Shown here: positions 29,865 through 39,017 of the stretch, piece after piece
Layout: the number at the start of each line of letters is the position of its first letter
Position numbering within the stretch: the stretch's first letter is position 1
Source: Candidatus Marithrix sp. Canyon 246
GTDB taxonomy: Bacteria > Pseudomonadota > Gammaproteobacteria > Beggiatoales > Beggiatoaceae
NCBI RefSeq assembly: GCF_001723685.1
Contig: NZ_MCBX01000002.1
Location: 124,001-188,000, forward strand
DNA length: 64,000 nucleotides
Reading direction: 5' to 3'
Program-made: the position numbers and the translations under genes
Notes under the pieces: model-generated
Databases searched by the model: none
Seen by the model: only the letters and a program-made list of their open reading frames with translations
Told to the model about the DNA's origin: nothing

Positions 29865-30143
29865 CATACAAATATATTTTTTTATGATATAATCATATTA
29901 TGCGATATCTAACTGTTTTAGCTACACCGGTATTGTTAGCTGAGCAAAAACAAAATGTATATTTACGAGCCTCATTAACGGGTTTGCCTTTTAAACAACA
30001 AAAGCGTGTGCCAATTAGTGAAGGTGTACGCCCTCTTCGGGTGCTAGGCAGAGATGCTCAAATTCTAGCACAACATTTAGAATGTAATGTTGTGGGTTAA
30101 ACAACGTAAATTAATGCGTACCAAACATTGATGAATCAAACAA
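29865..30143 (+). pseudogene. Fossil of the VWA-protein gene (copy of 35164-36489)
   Basis: The open frame 29900-30100 (66 codons) is a collage of pieces of the intact VWA gene at 35164: MRY-TV, then LATPVLLAEQKQNVYLR and LTGLPFK, then EGVRPLRVLGRDAQI; after this, noncoding bases 30091-30126 match the very end of the intact gene. The pieces are separated by deletions, the largest near 30017 (about 570 bp) and 30080. The match continues into the shared sequence ATTGATGAATCAAACAA at 30127-30143, which contains the nadB start codon. The VWA metal site is lost, so it cannot function. Confidence 0.85.
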
Positions 30144-31708
30144 ATAATATAGATGTATTAATAATAGGTAGTGGCGCCGCTGGTTTAAGCCTTGCCTTAG
30201 AATTAGCTGATCATGTTAATGTAACTATTTTATCAAAGGCATCGCTTCAATACAGTTCCACCAAATATGCTCAAGGAGGCATTTCAGCGGTATTAAGTGA
30301 AGATGATTCACTGGATTCACATGTAGAAGATACACTTAATGCTGGTGCTGGATTATGTGATCCTGATATTGTCAATTTTACGGTTTCACAAGGTGCTGAT
30401 CGTATAAATTGGCTAATTAAGCAAGGAATGCCTTTTACACAAGCAACTGATTTGCATGGTAATATTAATTACCATTTAACTCGTGAAGGTGGGCATAGTC
30501 ATCGGCGTGTAATACATGCCGCTGATGCTACTGGTGCTGCTATAGTTTCTACTTTATCACATAAAGTCAATGTTAATTCAAAAATCAACTTATTAGAAAA
30601 TCATATTGTAATTGATTTAATTTTATCTGATTCCAGATGTGTTGGTGCTTATACTTTAAACATAAATACCAATAAAATTTCTATTATTCGCGCTAAATTT
30701 GTAGTATTAGCTACTGGTGGAGCTGGTAAAGCCTATTTATATACCAGTAATCCAGATGTTACTACTGGTGATGGAATTGCTATGGCTTGGCGTGCTGGTT
30801 GTCGCGTTGCTAATATGGAATTTATTCAATTTCATCCAAGCTGTTTATATCATCCCGAGGCTAAATCATTTCTCATAAGTGAAGCTGTCAGAGGTGAAGG
30901 TGGAAAATTATGCTTACCAGATGGTAGTAGGTTTATGGATAAGTTTGATTCACGAGCCGAACTTGCACCTCGCGACATTGTAGCACGAGCTATTGATCAT
31001 GAAATGAAACGCTTAGGTTGTGATTGTGTATATCTTGATATTACACATAAATCTAAAGATTTTATTATCAAACATTTTCCTAATATTTATCATCGTTGCT
31101 TATCATTAGGCATTAATATGAGCAATGAAGCGATTCCAGTAGTGCCAGCGGCTCATTATACTTGTGGAGGTGTGATGACAGATCGTAATGCACGTACAGA
31201 TATAGAAGGATTATATGCGATAGGAGAAGTGGCTTTTACTGGTTTGCATGGAGCCAATCGTATGGCAAGCAATTCATTATTAGAATGTTTAGTGTTTGCA
31301 CATGCTGCTAGCCTTGATATTTTAGCCCATATAAATGATATTCCAATGCCAGCTAATTTAGCTGAGTGGGATGAAAGCCGCGTTACAGATTCAGATGAAG
31401 AAGTAATTGTATCGCATAACTGGGATGAATTACGTAGATTTATGTGGGATTATGTTGGTATAGTGAGAACTACTAAACGTCTGCAACGCGCTAAAAATAG
31501 AATTGACTTATTACAAAGCGAAATTGAAGAATACTATAGCAACTTCAAAATCACCAATGACTTACTAGAATTACGTAATTTAGCAGTTGTAGCTGAATTA
31601 ATAATTCGCTCTGCTCAACTTAGACAAGAAAGCAGAGGCTTGCATTATATACTTGATTATCCTAATATTAATGAAGTTGCAGAAAATACTATTTTGACAC
31701 CAAACTAA
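30131..31708 (+). CDS. nadB: L-aspartate oxidase NadB
   Basis: 525 residues, usual length, from the ATG at 30131 (a TTG lies in frame just before). The enzyme is an FAD protein making iminoaspartate, the first step of NAD biosynthesis, to be used by NadA. The Rossmann motif [16 protein letters not shown] is at the N-terminus; the substrate region is [19 protein letters not shown]; the catalytic region [16 protein letters not shown], and [13 protein letters not shown] with [15 protein letters not shown], are complete. Its start region is shared with the 3' end of the VWA fossil, so its upstream control may have been changed by that event. nadA is not in view. Confidence 0.96.
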   Translation: MNQTNNIDVLIIGSGAAGLSLALELADHVNVTILSKASLQYSSTKYAQGGISAVLSEDDSLDSHVEDTLNAGAGLCDPDIVNFTVSQGADRINWLIKQGMPFTQATDLHGNINYHLTREGGHSHRRVIHAADATGAAIVSTLSHKVNVNSKINLLENHIVIDLILSDSRCVGAYTLNINTNKISIIRAKFVVLATGGAGKAYLYTSNPDVTTGDGIAMAWRAGCRVANMEFIQFHPSCLYHPEAKSFLISEAVRGEGGKLCLPDGSRFMDKFDSRAELAPRDIVARAIDHEMKRLGCDCVYLDITHKSKDFIIKHFPNIYHRCLSLGINMSNEAIPVVPAAHYTCGGVMTDRNARTDIEGLYAIGEVAFTGLHGANRMASNSLLECLVFAHAASLDILAHINDIPMPANLAEWDESRVTDSDEEVIVSHNWDELRRFMWDYVGIVRTTKRLQRAKNRIDLLQSEIEEYYSNFKITNDLLELRNLAVVAELIIRSAQLRQESRGLHYILDYPNINEVAENTILTPN

Positions 31709-31711
31709 TAA

Positions 31712-31744
31712 AGACCTGACAGGTTTTAAAAACCTGTCAGGTCT
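31712..31744. repeat. 33-bp REP-like palindrome, copy 3
   Basis: Identical to the copies at 11751 and 16094. It lies three bases after the nadB stop and before the PhoX-like gene. Confidence 0.85.
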
Positions 31745-31814
31745 GAGAGCTTTTATTTTTCTGAAGGTCTATAGGCATATCCGATTAACAGCTTTATTAG
31801 AAGGTAGTAAATTT

Positions 31815-33617
31815 ATGAAATTAAAAAAAATTATTGTTCCAACCCTGATAATCTCATTATCAGGAGTCGTACAAGCGAATAGCATTGAATTCAGTCCAGT
31901 TAAAGTACCTGAAACTGATGCTGAAAAAAGTTCTATTTTAGTTTCTCAGTCAGTTAAAATCAATGGTCGTGATGAGGCTCATCAGATTGGATTTCATACT
32001 ATTTTACGTAGTGGTGATAAAGTTGGCGATCGAATCTTTGGTCAATTAATTGATAGTAATGGCAATCCACTTTTAGCTGAAGACGGAAGTGTTAAAATCA
32101 GCAACAATAATGACTTTGCTTCTTTGTTGCCAATTGGCAATAAATTGTTTATGGTTTCTCATTTTGAAAGCCGCCCCGGGGCAATATATATAACTGAACT
32201 CAATCAAAATTTGAAAACCGGTTTATTGACCGCTGTTAATACTAAACCTGCTGATTTATCAAAAGTTAAGGGTGGCTGGCTACATTGTGCTGGCAGCGTG
32301 ACTCCTTGGAATACTCATCTAGGTAGTGAAGAGTATGAACCAAATGCTGAATTACATGATGCAAAAACTGGTAGTCTTGACCGTCATTATGAGGCAATGG
32401 CTGCTTATTATGGTGGCAATTTGTTGAAACTTAATCCTTATTATTATGGCTATACTATTGAAATAAAAATACTAAACCAAGCAGGCGATTATGATGTCAT
32501 CAAGCATTATGCTATGGGACGTTTGGCGTTTGAACTTTCTTATGTATTGCCAGACCAAAAAACTGTTTATCTTTCAGATGACGGAATTAATGTAGGTCTT
32601 TATATGTTTGTTGCTGATCGTAAGATGGACTTGAGCAGTGGAACACTCTATGCTGCTGTTTGGAATCAAATAAGTGCTGAAAATGGTGGTAATGCTAAAT
32701 TAGAATGGGTTAATCTAGGACATGCTACTCATAGTGAAATAAAGCAATATCTTGATCAAGGCATTACTTTTGCTGAGATTTTTGATAAGGTAGCACCTGT
32801 AGAAGCAGGTGTATGTCCCGATACTTATACCTCAATTAATGCTGGATACAAAGCAGATAAATATGGTCGTTTTCATCAATGTTTAAAAGTTAAACCGGGT
32901 ATGGAAAAAGCCGCATCTCGCCTAGAAACGCGCCGTTATGCAGCCATGAAAGGTGCCACTACAGAATTGGGAAAAGAAGAAGGTATCACTTTTAACCAAG
33001 TAACAAATACACTTTATGTAGCTATCAGTGGAATTGTGCGTGGTATGGAAGATAATCAGAAAAATGGTAAAGCTAATACCAAGTATGATATTGGTGGACC
33101 TAATAAAATCAAACTACCTTATAATCGTTGTGGTGGTGTTTATGCGCTAGATTTAGGAACAGATGCAGCTATTGGTAGTAATTTTGTGGCTAAAAATATG
33201 TATGGATTAATAATGGGCAACATGACACAAGCCTATGATAAAAAAAGTCATATTCCTGTGTACCAACAACCATTTACTAAAAATAAATGTGATATTGATG
33301 GAATAGCTAATCCTGATAACCTTGCTTTTATTCCTGACTATCATACACTCCTTATTGCTGAAGATACCGGTTCTGGTCACCAAAATGACATGATGTGGTC
33401 TTATAATCTCAAAACCAAAAAACTCACACGGATTCAAACCACACCTTATGGTAGCGAAACCACCTCCCCATATTTCTATAAAGACATCAATGGTTTTGGC
33501 TACTTAATGACAGTGATACAACATCCTTATGCTGAAAGTGATCAGGATAAATTAAATAATGCCAGACAAGCCTTAACTTACACTGGCTACATTGGACCTT
33601 TTTCCGCTTTAAAATAA
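31815..33617 (+). CDS. PhoX-like phosphatase (DUF839 family), exported
   Basis: 600 residues. A Sec signal peptide (IIVPTLIISLSGVVQA) leads to a periplasmic or secreted beta-propeller type protein. Seen: HCAGSVTPWNTHLGSEEYEP (metal and substrate region of PhoX/DUF839 proteins), RLAFELSYVLPDQKTVYLSD, and GIANPDNLAFIPDYHTLLIAEDTG near the C-terminus. PhoX enzymes are calcium- and iron-dependent alkaline phosphatases; activity here is inference. Three bases later begins the cytochrome-like gene, so they form an operon. Confidence 0.8.
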   Translation: MKLKKIIVPTLIISLSGVVQANSIEFSPVKVPETDAEKSSILVSQSVKINGRDEAHQIGFHTILRSGDKVGDRIFGQLIDSNGNPLLAEDGSVKISNNNDFASLLPIGNKLFMVSHFESRPGAIYITELNQNLKTGLLTAVNTKPADLSKVKGGWLHCAGSVTPWNTHLGSEEYEPNAELHDAKTGSLDRHYEAMAAYYGGNLLKLNPYYYGYTIEIKILNQAGDYDVIKHYAMGRLAFELSYVLPDQKTVYLSDDGINVGLYMFVADRKMDLSSGTLYAAVWNQISAENGGNAKLEWVNLGHATHSEIKQYLDQGITFAEIFDKVAPVEAGVCPDTYTSINAGYKADKYGRFHQCLKVKPGMEKAASRLETRRYAAMKGATTELGKEEGITFNQVTNTLYVAISGIVRGMEDNQKNGKANTKYDIGGPNKIKLPYNRCGGVYALDLGTDAAIGSNFVAKNMYGLIMGNMTQAYDKKSHIPVYQQPFTKNKCDIDGIANPDNLAFIPDYHTLLIAEDTGSGHQNDMMWSYNLKTKKLTRIQTTPYGSETTSPYFYKDINGFGYLMTVIQHPYAESDQDKLNNARQALTYTGYIGPFSALK

Positions 33618-33619
33618 AA

Positions 33620-35131
33620 TTGAACCTATTAAATTTACTAGTTATAATGACTTTGCAAAGCAAAGCATTAAGCAATGAAGCGGCTTATATTCCGCCACAA
33701 TGTTATACCAAAACAATAGATTCTCAAAGCAGGGTTTATAATCCCTGCTTTACTTGTCATCAAGACAGTATTGCTCCCAATTATAATAATGATGCAGACT
33801 TGCAACAATCTTATGCCTTTCCAGAATATGCCTTAACTAACCATTGGACGAATTTATTTAAGGATCGTTCACAGGAAGTTGCAGCTATTAGTGACGCTGA
33901 TATTTTAGCTTATATTCGGACTGATAATTATAAACTTCTAATTGATAAATTAAGTAATAATGCTCAATGGGATGGCTTTGTTCCCGATTGTTATTTTAAT
34001 TTTGATGCTGAAGGTTTTGATCGCGATACTGTTGGTAATTATACTGGTTGGCGAGTTTTTGCTTATTATCCTTTTCCGGGTACATTTTGGCCCGCCAATG
34101 GTTCTACTGATGATGTATTAATTCGTTTATCGCCAGAGTTTCAGCAAAATGACAGCGGCGAATTTAATCTACAAATTTATAAACTCAATTTAGCTATAGT
34201 TGAAGCTCTAATCAAACGACAAGATGTTGCTATTTTTCCGGTAGATGAACGGCAATATGGAGTCGATTTAGATAAAAATGGACTTGTGGCAACTGCTAAT
34301 AAAATAGTCTATGATTGGGCACCTTTGCAAAAACGCTATATGAGCTATGTCGGCAAAGCTAAGCAAAAAAAACTAGCGGCAGGATTATTTCCGTTAGCAA
34401 CAGAATTTCTTCATAGCGTTCGCTATATTGATATTGATAAACAAAACAATATAAAAATGGCTGCTCGTATGAAAGAATTACGTTATGCGCGTAAAGCATC
34501 ATGGCGTAACTATGGTCAACTTGAAGACTTTGCTCTTGATGAAATCAAAGAAGCAGATGACTTTCCAGATCGCTTAGATCAAGTTATTGGAGACATGGAA
34601 CATGGCGTAAGCAATAAACATGGTTGGATTTTGCAAGGATTTATCGAAAATGCTGAAGGCGATTTACGCCCTCAAACTTACGAAGAACATGTATTTTGCG
34701 TAGGCTGTCATTCAACTATTGGCGCAACCACTGATGGTATGTTCGCCTATGCCCGTAAACTGCCCGGCGAAACAGCTTGGTATCATTGGAATCAAAAGGG
34801 GCTTAAAAATTTACCCGAACCAGTTAATAATGAATATAGCTTATATTTAGAAAAAAATGGTGCAGGTGACGAATTTCGAGCTAACAATGAGATCATTGAA
34901 GCTTTCTTTAATCAAGACGGATCACTAAAGCAAGACATGCTGAATAAATTACATAATGATATATCATTATTATTATGGCCATCGCCAGCGCGTGCATTAC
35001 AACTAAATAAAGCCTATCGAGTAATTGTCCAAGAACAAAGTTTTAAACAAGGGCGAGATGCGACAATTATCCCTCCAGAAAATGTTCATCGAAAAGTTGA
35101 AGAAGATCAGACAACTGGAATTGGTGGTTGA
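33620..35131 (+). CDS. Exported cytochrome c-type protein with two CxxCH sites
   Basis: 503 residues when started at the TTG at 33620 (stop codon of the previous gene lies 3 bp upstream); an ATG 27 bases on is the alternative, but the TTG gives a better hydrophobic N-terminus (MNLLNLLVIMTLQSKALS). Two haem-binding sites are present: CFTCH (about residue 43) and CVGCH (about residue 361). The rest (NYTGWRVFAYYPFPGTFWPA) is not a family that I can name. A redox partner for the PhoX-like protein just upstream is possible. It ends 32 bp before the VWA gene. Confidence 0.75.
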   Translation: MNLLNLLVIMTLQSKALSNEAAYIPPQCYTKTIDSQSRVYNPCFTCHQDSIAPNYNNDADLQQSYAFPEYALTNHWTNLFKDRSQEVAAISDADILAYIRTDNYKLLIDKLSNNAQWDGFVPDCYFNFDAEGFDRDTVGNYTGWRVFAYYPFPGTFWPANGSTDDVLIRLSPEFQQNDSGEFNLQIYKLNLAIVEALIKRQDVAIFPVDERQYGVDLDKNGLVATANKIVYDWAPLQKRYMSYVGKAKQKKLAAGLFPLATEFLHSVRYIDIDKQNNIKMAARMKELRYARKASWRNYGQLEDFALDEIKEADDFPDRLDQVIGDMEHGVSNKHGWILQGFIENAEGDLRPQTYEEHVFCVGCHSTIGATTDGMFAYARKLPGETAWYHWNQKGLKNLPEPVNNEYSLYLEKNGAGDEFRANNEIIEAFFNQDGSLKQDMLNKLHNDISLLLWPSPARALQLNKAYRVIVQEQSFKQGRDATIIPPENVHRKVEEDQTTGIGG

Positions 35132-35163
35132 TATATTAAAAATATATGTCATAATAAATCATT

Positions 35164-36489
35164 ATGCGATATATAACTGTTTTCTTCATTGTTTTAATAA
35201 TCTTTGTTGTAATTAAAATGTCAAACACTGTTTTAGCTTACCAAATAAAATTAGATACTGCTTTAGCTACACCGGTATTGTTAGCTGAGCAAAAACAAAA
35301 TGTATATTTACGAGTCTCATTAACTGGTTTGCCTTTTAAAGAAAAACAAAAGCGTGTGCCAATTAATGTGGCTTTAGTAATTGATAAATCAGGTTCAATG
35401 CAGGGTGAAAAAATTGTTAATGCCAAAAAAGCCGCTATTATGGCTGTTGAGCATTTGCGCCCATATGATATTATTTCAGTAATCACTTATGATCATCAGG
35501 CTGAAATTTTGTTGCCAGCGACTAAGGCGACTGATAAGCAGATGATAATTCAAGAGATTAATAATTTAAAAGCTGGTGGTTCAACTGCGCTTTATGATGG
35601 AATGGAAAAAGGTGCAAGAGAAATTCGCAAGTTTTTAGATAGGAAACGAGTTAATCGTATTGTTTTAGTATCGGATGGGCTAGCAAATGTTGGACCAAGT
35701 ACCCCTGAAGAGTTAGGAAAATTAGGTGCTGCATTAGGTGAAGAAAATATTTCTGTTACTACCATTGGTTTGGGTTTAGGCTATAATGAGGATTTAATGA
35801 CTCAATTAGCTAAAAAAAGTGATGGTAATCATGCTTTTGTCGAACATGCTAATGATTTGTTAGCTTTTTTTGAACATGAGTTTAGTGATATATTATCGGT
35901 AGTATCTCAAGAGGTTAATGTTACTATTATTTGTGCTGAAGGTGTACGCCCTCTTCGGGTGCTAGGCAGAGATGCTCAAATTGTAGCCCAACAAGTGTTA
36001 ATAAAATTAAACCAATTGTATAGTGAACAAGAAAAATATATTCTATTAGAATTGGAAGTGGCTGCCAATAAAGTTGCTGAAGAGCGTATGATTGCTGGAA
36101 TAGCAGTGGTTTATCGCCGTATGGATAATGATAAAATGGAACGTATGAGTAGTATGGCAACAGCCAGTTTTACTGATTCACTAGAGCTAGTGGCAAAAAA
36201 TACAGATGTTAGTGTAATGACAGCGGTGGCAGAACAATTAGCGGTAGAAAAAAATGAGTTAGCAGTAAAATTACGCGATGAAGGTAAAATAAAAGAAGCA
36301 CAGCGCGTTTTAATAGAAAATGCTAATAAGTTAGGCGAAGAAGCGGCTAAATATAATTCCAAGTCATTGAAAAAGCAGCAACAGATGAATTTGGATGATG
36401 CTAAAAATTTAGAAGGTAAGAAGTGGGTTAAACAACGTAAATTAATGCGTACCAAACAGTATAAGTCAAAAACCCAGCAGAAATATTGA
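35164..36489 (+). CDS. Secreted or membrane-anchored VWA-domain protein
   Basis: 441 residues. The N-terminal hydrophobic segment (ITVFFIVLIIFVVIKMSNTV) is a signal or anchor. A von Willebrand A domain follows with an intact MIDAS: ALVIDKSGSMQG (about residue 70), and GGSTALYDGM and LVSDGLANVG. The C-terminal part is charged and probably helical (KKQQQMNLDDAKNLEGKKWV). This is the intact partner of the fossil at 29865-30143. The stop codon overlaps a following ATG (TGATG), as in many coupled gene pairs. Role unknown; binding of a surface partner by the metal site is likely. Confidence 0.85.
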   Translation: MRYITVFFIVLIIFVVIKMSNTVLAYQIKLDTALATPVLLAEQKQNVYLRVSLTGLPFKEKQKRVPINVALVIDKSGSMQGEKIVNAKKAAIMAVEHLRPYDIISVITYDHQAEILLPATKATDKQMIIQEINNLKAGGSTALYDGMEKGAREIRKFLDRKRVNRIVLVSDGLANVGPSTPEELGKLGAALGEENISVTTIGLGLGYNEDLMTQLAKKSDGNHAFVEHANDLLAFFEHEFSDILSVVSQEVNVTIICAEGVRPLRVLGRDAQIVAQQVLIKLNQLYSEQEKYILLELEVAANKVAEERMIAGIAVVYRRMDNDKMERMSSMATASFTDSLELVAKNTDVSVMTAVAEQLAVEKNELAVKLRDEGKIKEAQRVLIENANKLGEEAAKYNSKSLKKQQQMNLDDAKNLEGKKWVKQRKLMRTKQYKSKTQQKY

Positions 36490-36923
36490 TGAATCAAACA
36501 ATTTACACTATCTACTATCTTCTGATGCGTACCCGTCAATTGATTCGTACACTGATTTATTTTGGTTTGGACAGCGAAAAGGGGCAACAAGCCATTGCAA
36601 CCATAAATCATGCGCATCGCTCAGTTAAAGCGAATAATGATGATTATCGCTATGTGCTGTCCACTTTTTTTTTAGAACCATTTCGTTGGAATAGCCACTT
36701 TTAAAAACCAGATATTAGCTCAGAAGATCAACAGATGTCAATTTACGATCTCTTCACGACATTCCAGCGAGATTATGAAGTCGAACATATGGGCTATAGC
36801 GATGAGGGTCATTGATCCACAGGTTCAACGTTGCCTGAATTTACCCAATCCCCTAATACCACAAAAGGTGATTGTTTGGTTGTTGAACAGCATCCGTATC
36901 AATCTTTGTATAAGTATCTGTAG
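36489..36923 (+). pseudogene. Decayed gene of unknown function
   Basis: A continuous frame broken by two stops (TAA about 36702, TGA about 36812) gives MNQTIYTIYYLLMRTRQLIR, then RYVLSTFFLEPFRWN, then FTTFQRDYEVEHMGYSD, and finally VVEQHPYQSLYKYL before a TAG at 36921. This looks like one gene of about 145 codons in decay. The pattern of H-x-x-V with an R-Y-V-L-S-T-F-F motif is like some uncharacterised alpha-helical proteins that I cannot name. Its first codons share 17 bases with the start of nadB. Confidence 0.6.
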
Positions 36924-36932
36924 GCGTTGACT

Positions 36933-38462
36933 ATGTTTAGATATATGAAAACATTCCCAGAATATGAACAATATGATGCTTTAGCCTTAGCAGAGTTGGT
37001 AAAAAAGGGAGAAGTATCTCCTAAAGAACTATTAGCTGAGGCAAATGAACGCTTATCAAAAATTAATCACAAGTATAATGCCGTTATCTATCAGGATAAT
37101 TCTTTCGCAGAAACACTTATCAATAATTTAGATAAAAATAGTCTTTTTTGCGGTGTTCCATTTTTAGTAAAAGATTTAATGCTTGCATTTAAAGGTATGC
37201 CAATGTCAAATGGCAGCAATGCAATGAAGTCATATGTTCCAAATGAAAATAACAGAATGGCAGATCAGCTTAATTCTGCTGGATTAATTACATTCGGAAA
37301 AACAACAACATCAGAAATAGGTAATTCACCTATAACAAAAACCACGGCTTTTGGTGCGACCCTAAATCCTTGGGATATATCAAAAAATTCAGGTGGATCA
37401 AGTGGTGGTAGCTCAGTAGTTGTAGCTTCAAGAGTTGTTCCAATGGCTTATTCTAGTGATGGTGGCGGTTCTATCAGGCTTCCTGCATCATATTGTGGAA
37501 TCTTTGGATTCAAACCTTCACAAGGGCTAAATAAATATGAAGATATGACTAAGGCTTGGGCTGGTGCTGTAGTTAGTCATGTTTCTACAATTTCAGTTCG
37601 AGATAGTGCCGCTTATCTTGATATGGTTGCAGGAAACCTAGGAAATGATTATTCAATATTAAATCCCAAAGAAAATAGTTATCTATTTTCAGCTACATGT
37701 GAGGAAAAGAAATTAAAAATTGGATTGATTACAGAATCACCAATAAAAACTAAAGTTCATGCTGAATGTATTAAAGGTGCCGAATTAGCAGCAAAATATT
37801 GTGAAGATTTAGGTCATGATGTAGAAGCAACGCAATGGAACTTTGATGGAAGAGAATTAATGCGTGCATTTATAATAATAGTTATTCATTATACACATGG
37901 TAATATAATTGATATGGCAACTTTATTCGGAGTTAAAGAAAATGAATTGGATATTGAATTAAATACAAAATTTATGTCCATTGCAGGAAGTGGAATTAGT
38001 CAGGATAAAGTGAATCAAGCATTGAAAATATGGAAAACTACATCTCAAAAAATGTCAATACTACATCAAAAATATGATGTTATCTTAACCCCTACGGTTG
38101 CAACTTTACCCCTAACAAGCAATGCTCTTGAGTTTAATGTTTTTGAAAAATTGTTACTTAAATTTCTGATTGTTACAGGATTAGGTAAAAATGCTATTTA
38201 TAAAAATACTTTAGAGATTCTTATTGATAAATTATTGTATCACATGCCTTTCACACCAATAGCGAATATTACAGGGCAACCAGCCATGTCAGTTCCACTA
38301 TACTGGGATCAAAATGGTTTGCCTCATGGGGCACATTTTATGGCGGCAGTTGGAAATGATAAGGTATTATTTATGTTAGCAAAACAACTAGAATCAGAAC
38401 ATTCTTGGCAGAATAAAATTCCTAGTCATGTTGGGTCAGTTAAACAGGTTTTGCTGAAATAG
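36933..38462 (+). CDS. Amidase-signature enzyme
   Basis: 509 residues from the ATG at 36933 (TTG at 36927 and ATG at 36945 are alternatives). The amidase signature is complete: catalytic Lys in FLVKDLM, the Gly-Ser-rich segment GGSSGGSSVVVA, and the nucleophile Ser in SDGGGSIRLPASYCG; also GFKPSQG. Such enzymes hydrolyse amides (amidase, 6-aminohexanoate-cyclic-dimer hydrolase or GatA-like enzymes). It is not GatA because there are no gatB/gatC neighbours and the N-terminus differs. The substrate cannot be predicted. Confidence 0.85.
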   Translation: MFRYMKTFPEYEQYDALALAELVKKGEVSPKELLAEANERLSKINHKYNAVIYQDNSFAETLINNLDKNSLFCGVPFLVKDLMLAFKGMPMSNGSNAMKSYVPNENNRMADQLNSAGLITFGKTTTSEIGNSPITKTTAFGATLNPWDISKNSGGSSGGSSVVVASRVVPMAYSSDGGGSIRLPASYCGIFGFKPSQGLNKYEDMTKAWAGAVVSHVSTISVRDSAAYLDMVAGNLGNDYSILNPKENSYLFSATCEEKKLKIGLITESPIKTKVHAECIKGAELAAKYCEDLGHDVEATQWNFDGRELMRAFIIIVIHYTHGNIIDMATLFGVKENELDIELNTKFMSIAGSGISQDKVNQALKIWKTTSQKMSILHQKYDVILTPTVATLPLTSNALEFNVFEKLLLKFLIVTGLGKNAIYKNTLEILIDKLLYHMPFTPIANITGQPAMSVPLYWDQNGLPHGAHFMAAVGNDKVLFMLAKQLESEHSWQNKIPSHVGSVKQVLLK

Positions 38463-38657
38463 AAATTCAATTGAAAGATGAAAGTAAGGATTTTATCCAA
38501 TTTAGTTTTTAAACAAGTTCCAGTTTTGGCTCTAATCTTTCCCTTTGCTGGTGATTTCTTTAAGCGGCTAAATTATCATTTAGCTAGTTATTGGCTGGAA
38601 TATTTTCCTAAGAAGCGGTAATTAAATAAACTTGTCAGGCTTGAGAGAATTAAAATC
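38463..38657. other. dacB: Gene-free stretch holding a dacB fragment
   Basis: Bases 38516-38569 are identical over 54 bp to the dacB coding region at 40889-40942, in the same orientation. The rest has no coding signal; a short frame ending at about 38620 (SYWLEYFPKKR) may be another scrap. The 54-bp piece encodes the dacB active-site region around its KTG motif and cannot function on its own. Confidence 0.7.
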
Positions 38658-38822
38658 ATGGTAATCCTTTCATCCTTTAAACGAAGTAACGTTAAAATTC
38701 TAAATTCCATAAGGGAAGCGAATGATGTTGTTGCCACTGTACCTACTAGTAAAGAACTTGGGTTGGTAAAGCGGGATGTTCGCTCTTCTTTTTATGATAG
38801 CATGACAAGATTAATGATATGA
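38658..38822 (+). CDS. Small protein, first of an overlapping pair
   Basis: 54 codons, starting MVILSSFKRSNVKILNSIRE and ending YDSMTRLMI. The stop overlaps the next start as ATGA. It is soluble and basic; no family recognised. It could be the remnant of a larger gene, but the 4-bp overlap with the next small frame, in an otherwise stop-rich region, argues for a real coupled pair. Confidence 0.45.
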   Translation: MVILSSFKRSNVKILNSIREANDVVATVPTSKELGLVKRDVRSSFYDSMTRLMI

Positions 38823-38998
38823 GCGATATACAAGATTTATTTGATAAAATAACCTCGGAAGATACCAACATAGATGCTGTATTTGAATTTACACCAGTAA
38901 CAGTTAGTATTGTGCTTGTTGGCAAAAACCAAACACGTTTATTGCTTCCTAAAATTACTGAATGTCTCCTTGATGCAGGAGATATATACGAAAAATAA
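38819..38998 (+). CDS. Small acidic protein, second of an overlapping pair
   Basis: 59 residues: MSDIQDLFDKITSEDTNIDA, then FTPVTVSIVLVGKNQTRLLL, ending LLDAGDIYEK. It is acidic and predicted compact (helix-strand-strand-helix). It starts inside the stop of the previous small frame and ends 19 bp before glucokinase. Toxin-antitoxin like size and layout, but no known family, so this is only a possibility. Confidence 0.45.
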   Translation: MSDIQDLFDKITSEDTNIDAVFEFTPVTVSIVLVGKNQTRLLLPKITECLLDAGDIYEK

Positions 38999-39017
38999 CT
39001 TACAAAAGGATAAACAA

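Noticed and set aside
29900-30100. The 66-codon frame before nadB as a leader or small gene
   Set aside because: It is assembled from separated pieces of the VWA gene at 35164; the MIDAS part and most of the body are missing.
38910-39017. A longer glucokinase starting at 38910
   Set aside because: The extra residues come from the small gene in another frame; the family start MILAGDVGG and its ribosome site are at 39018.
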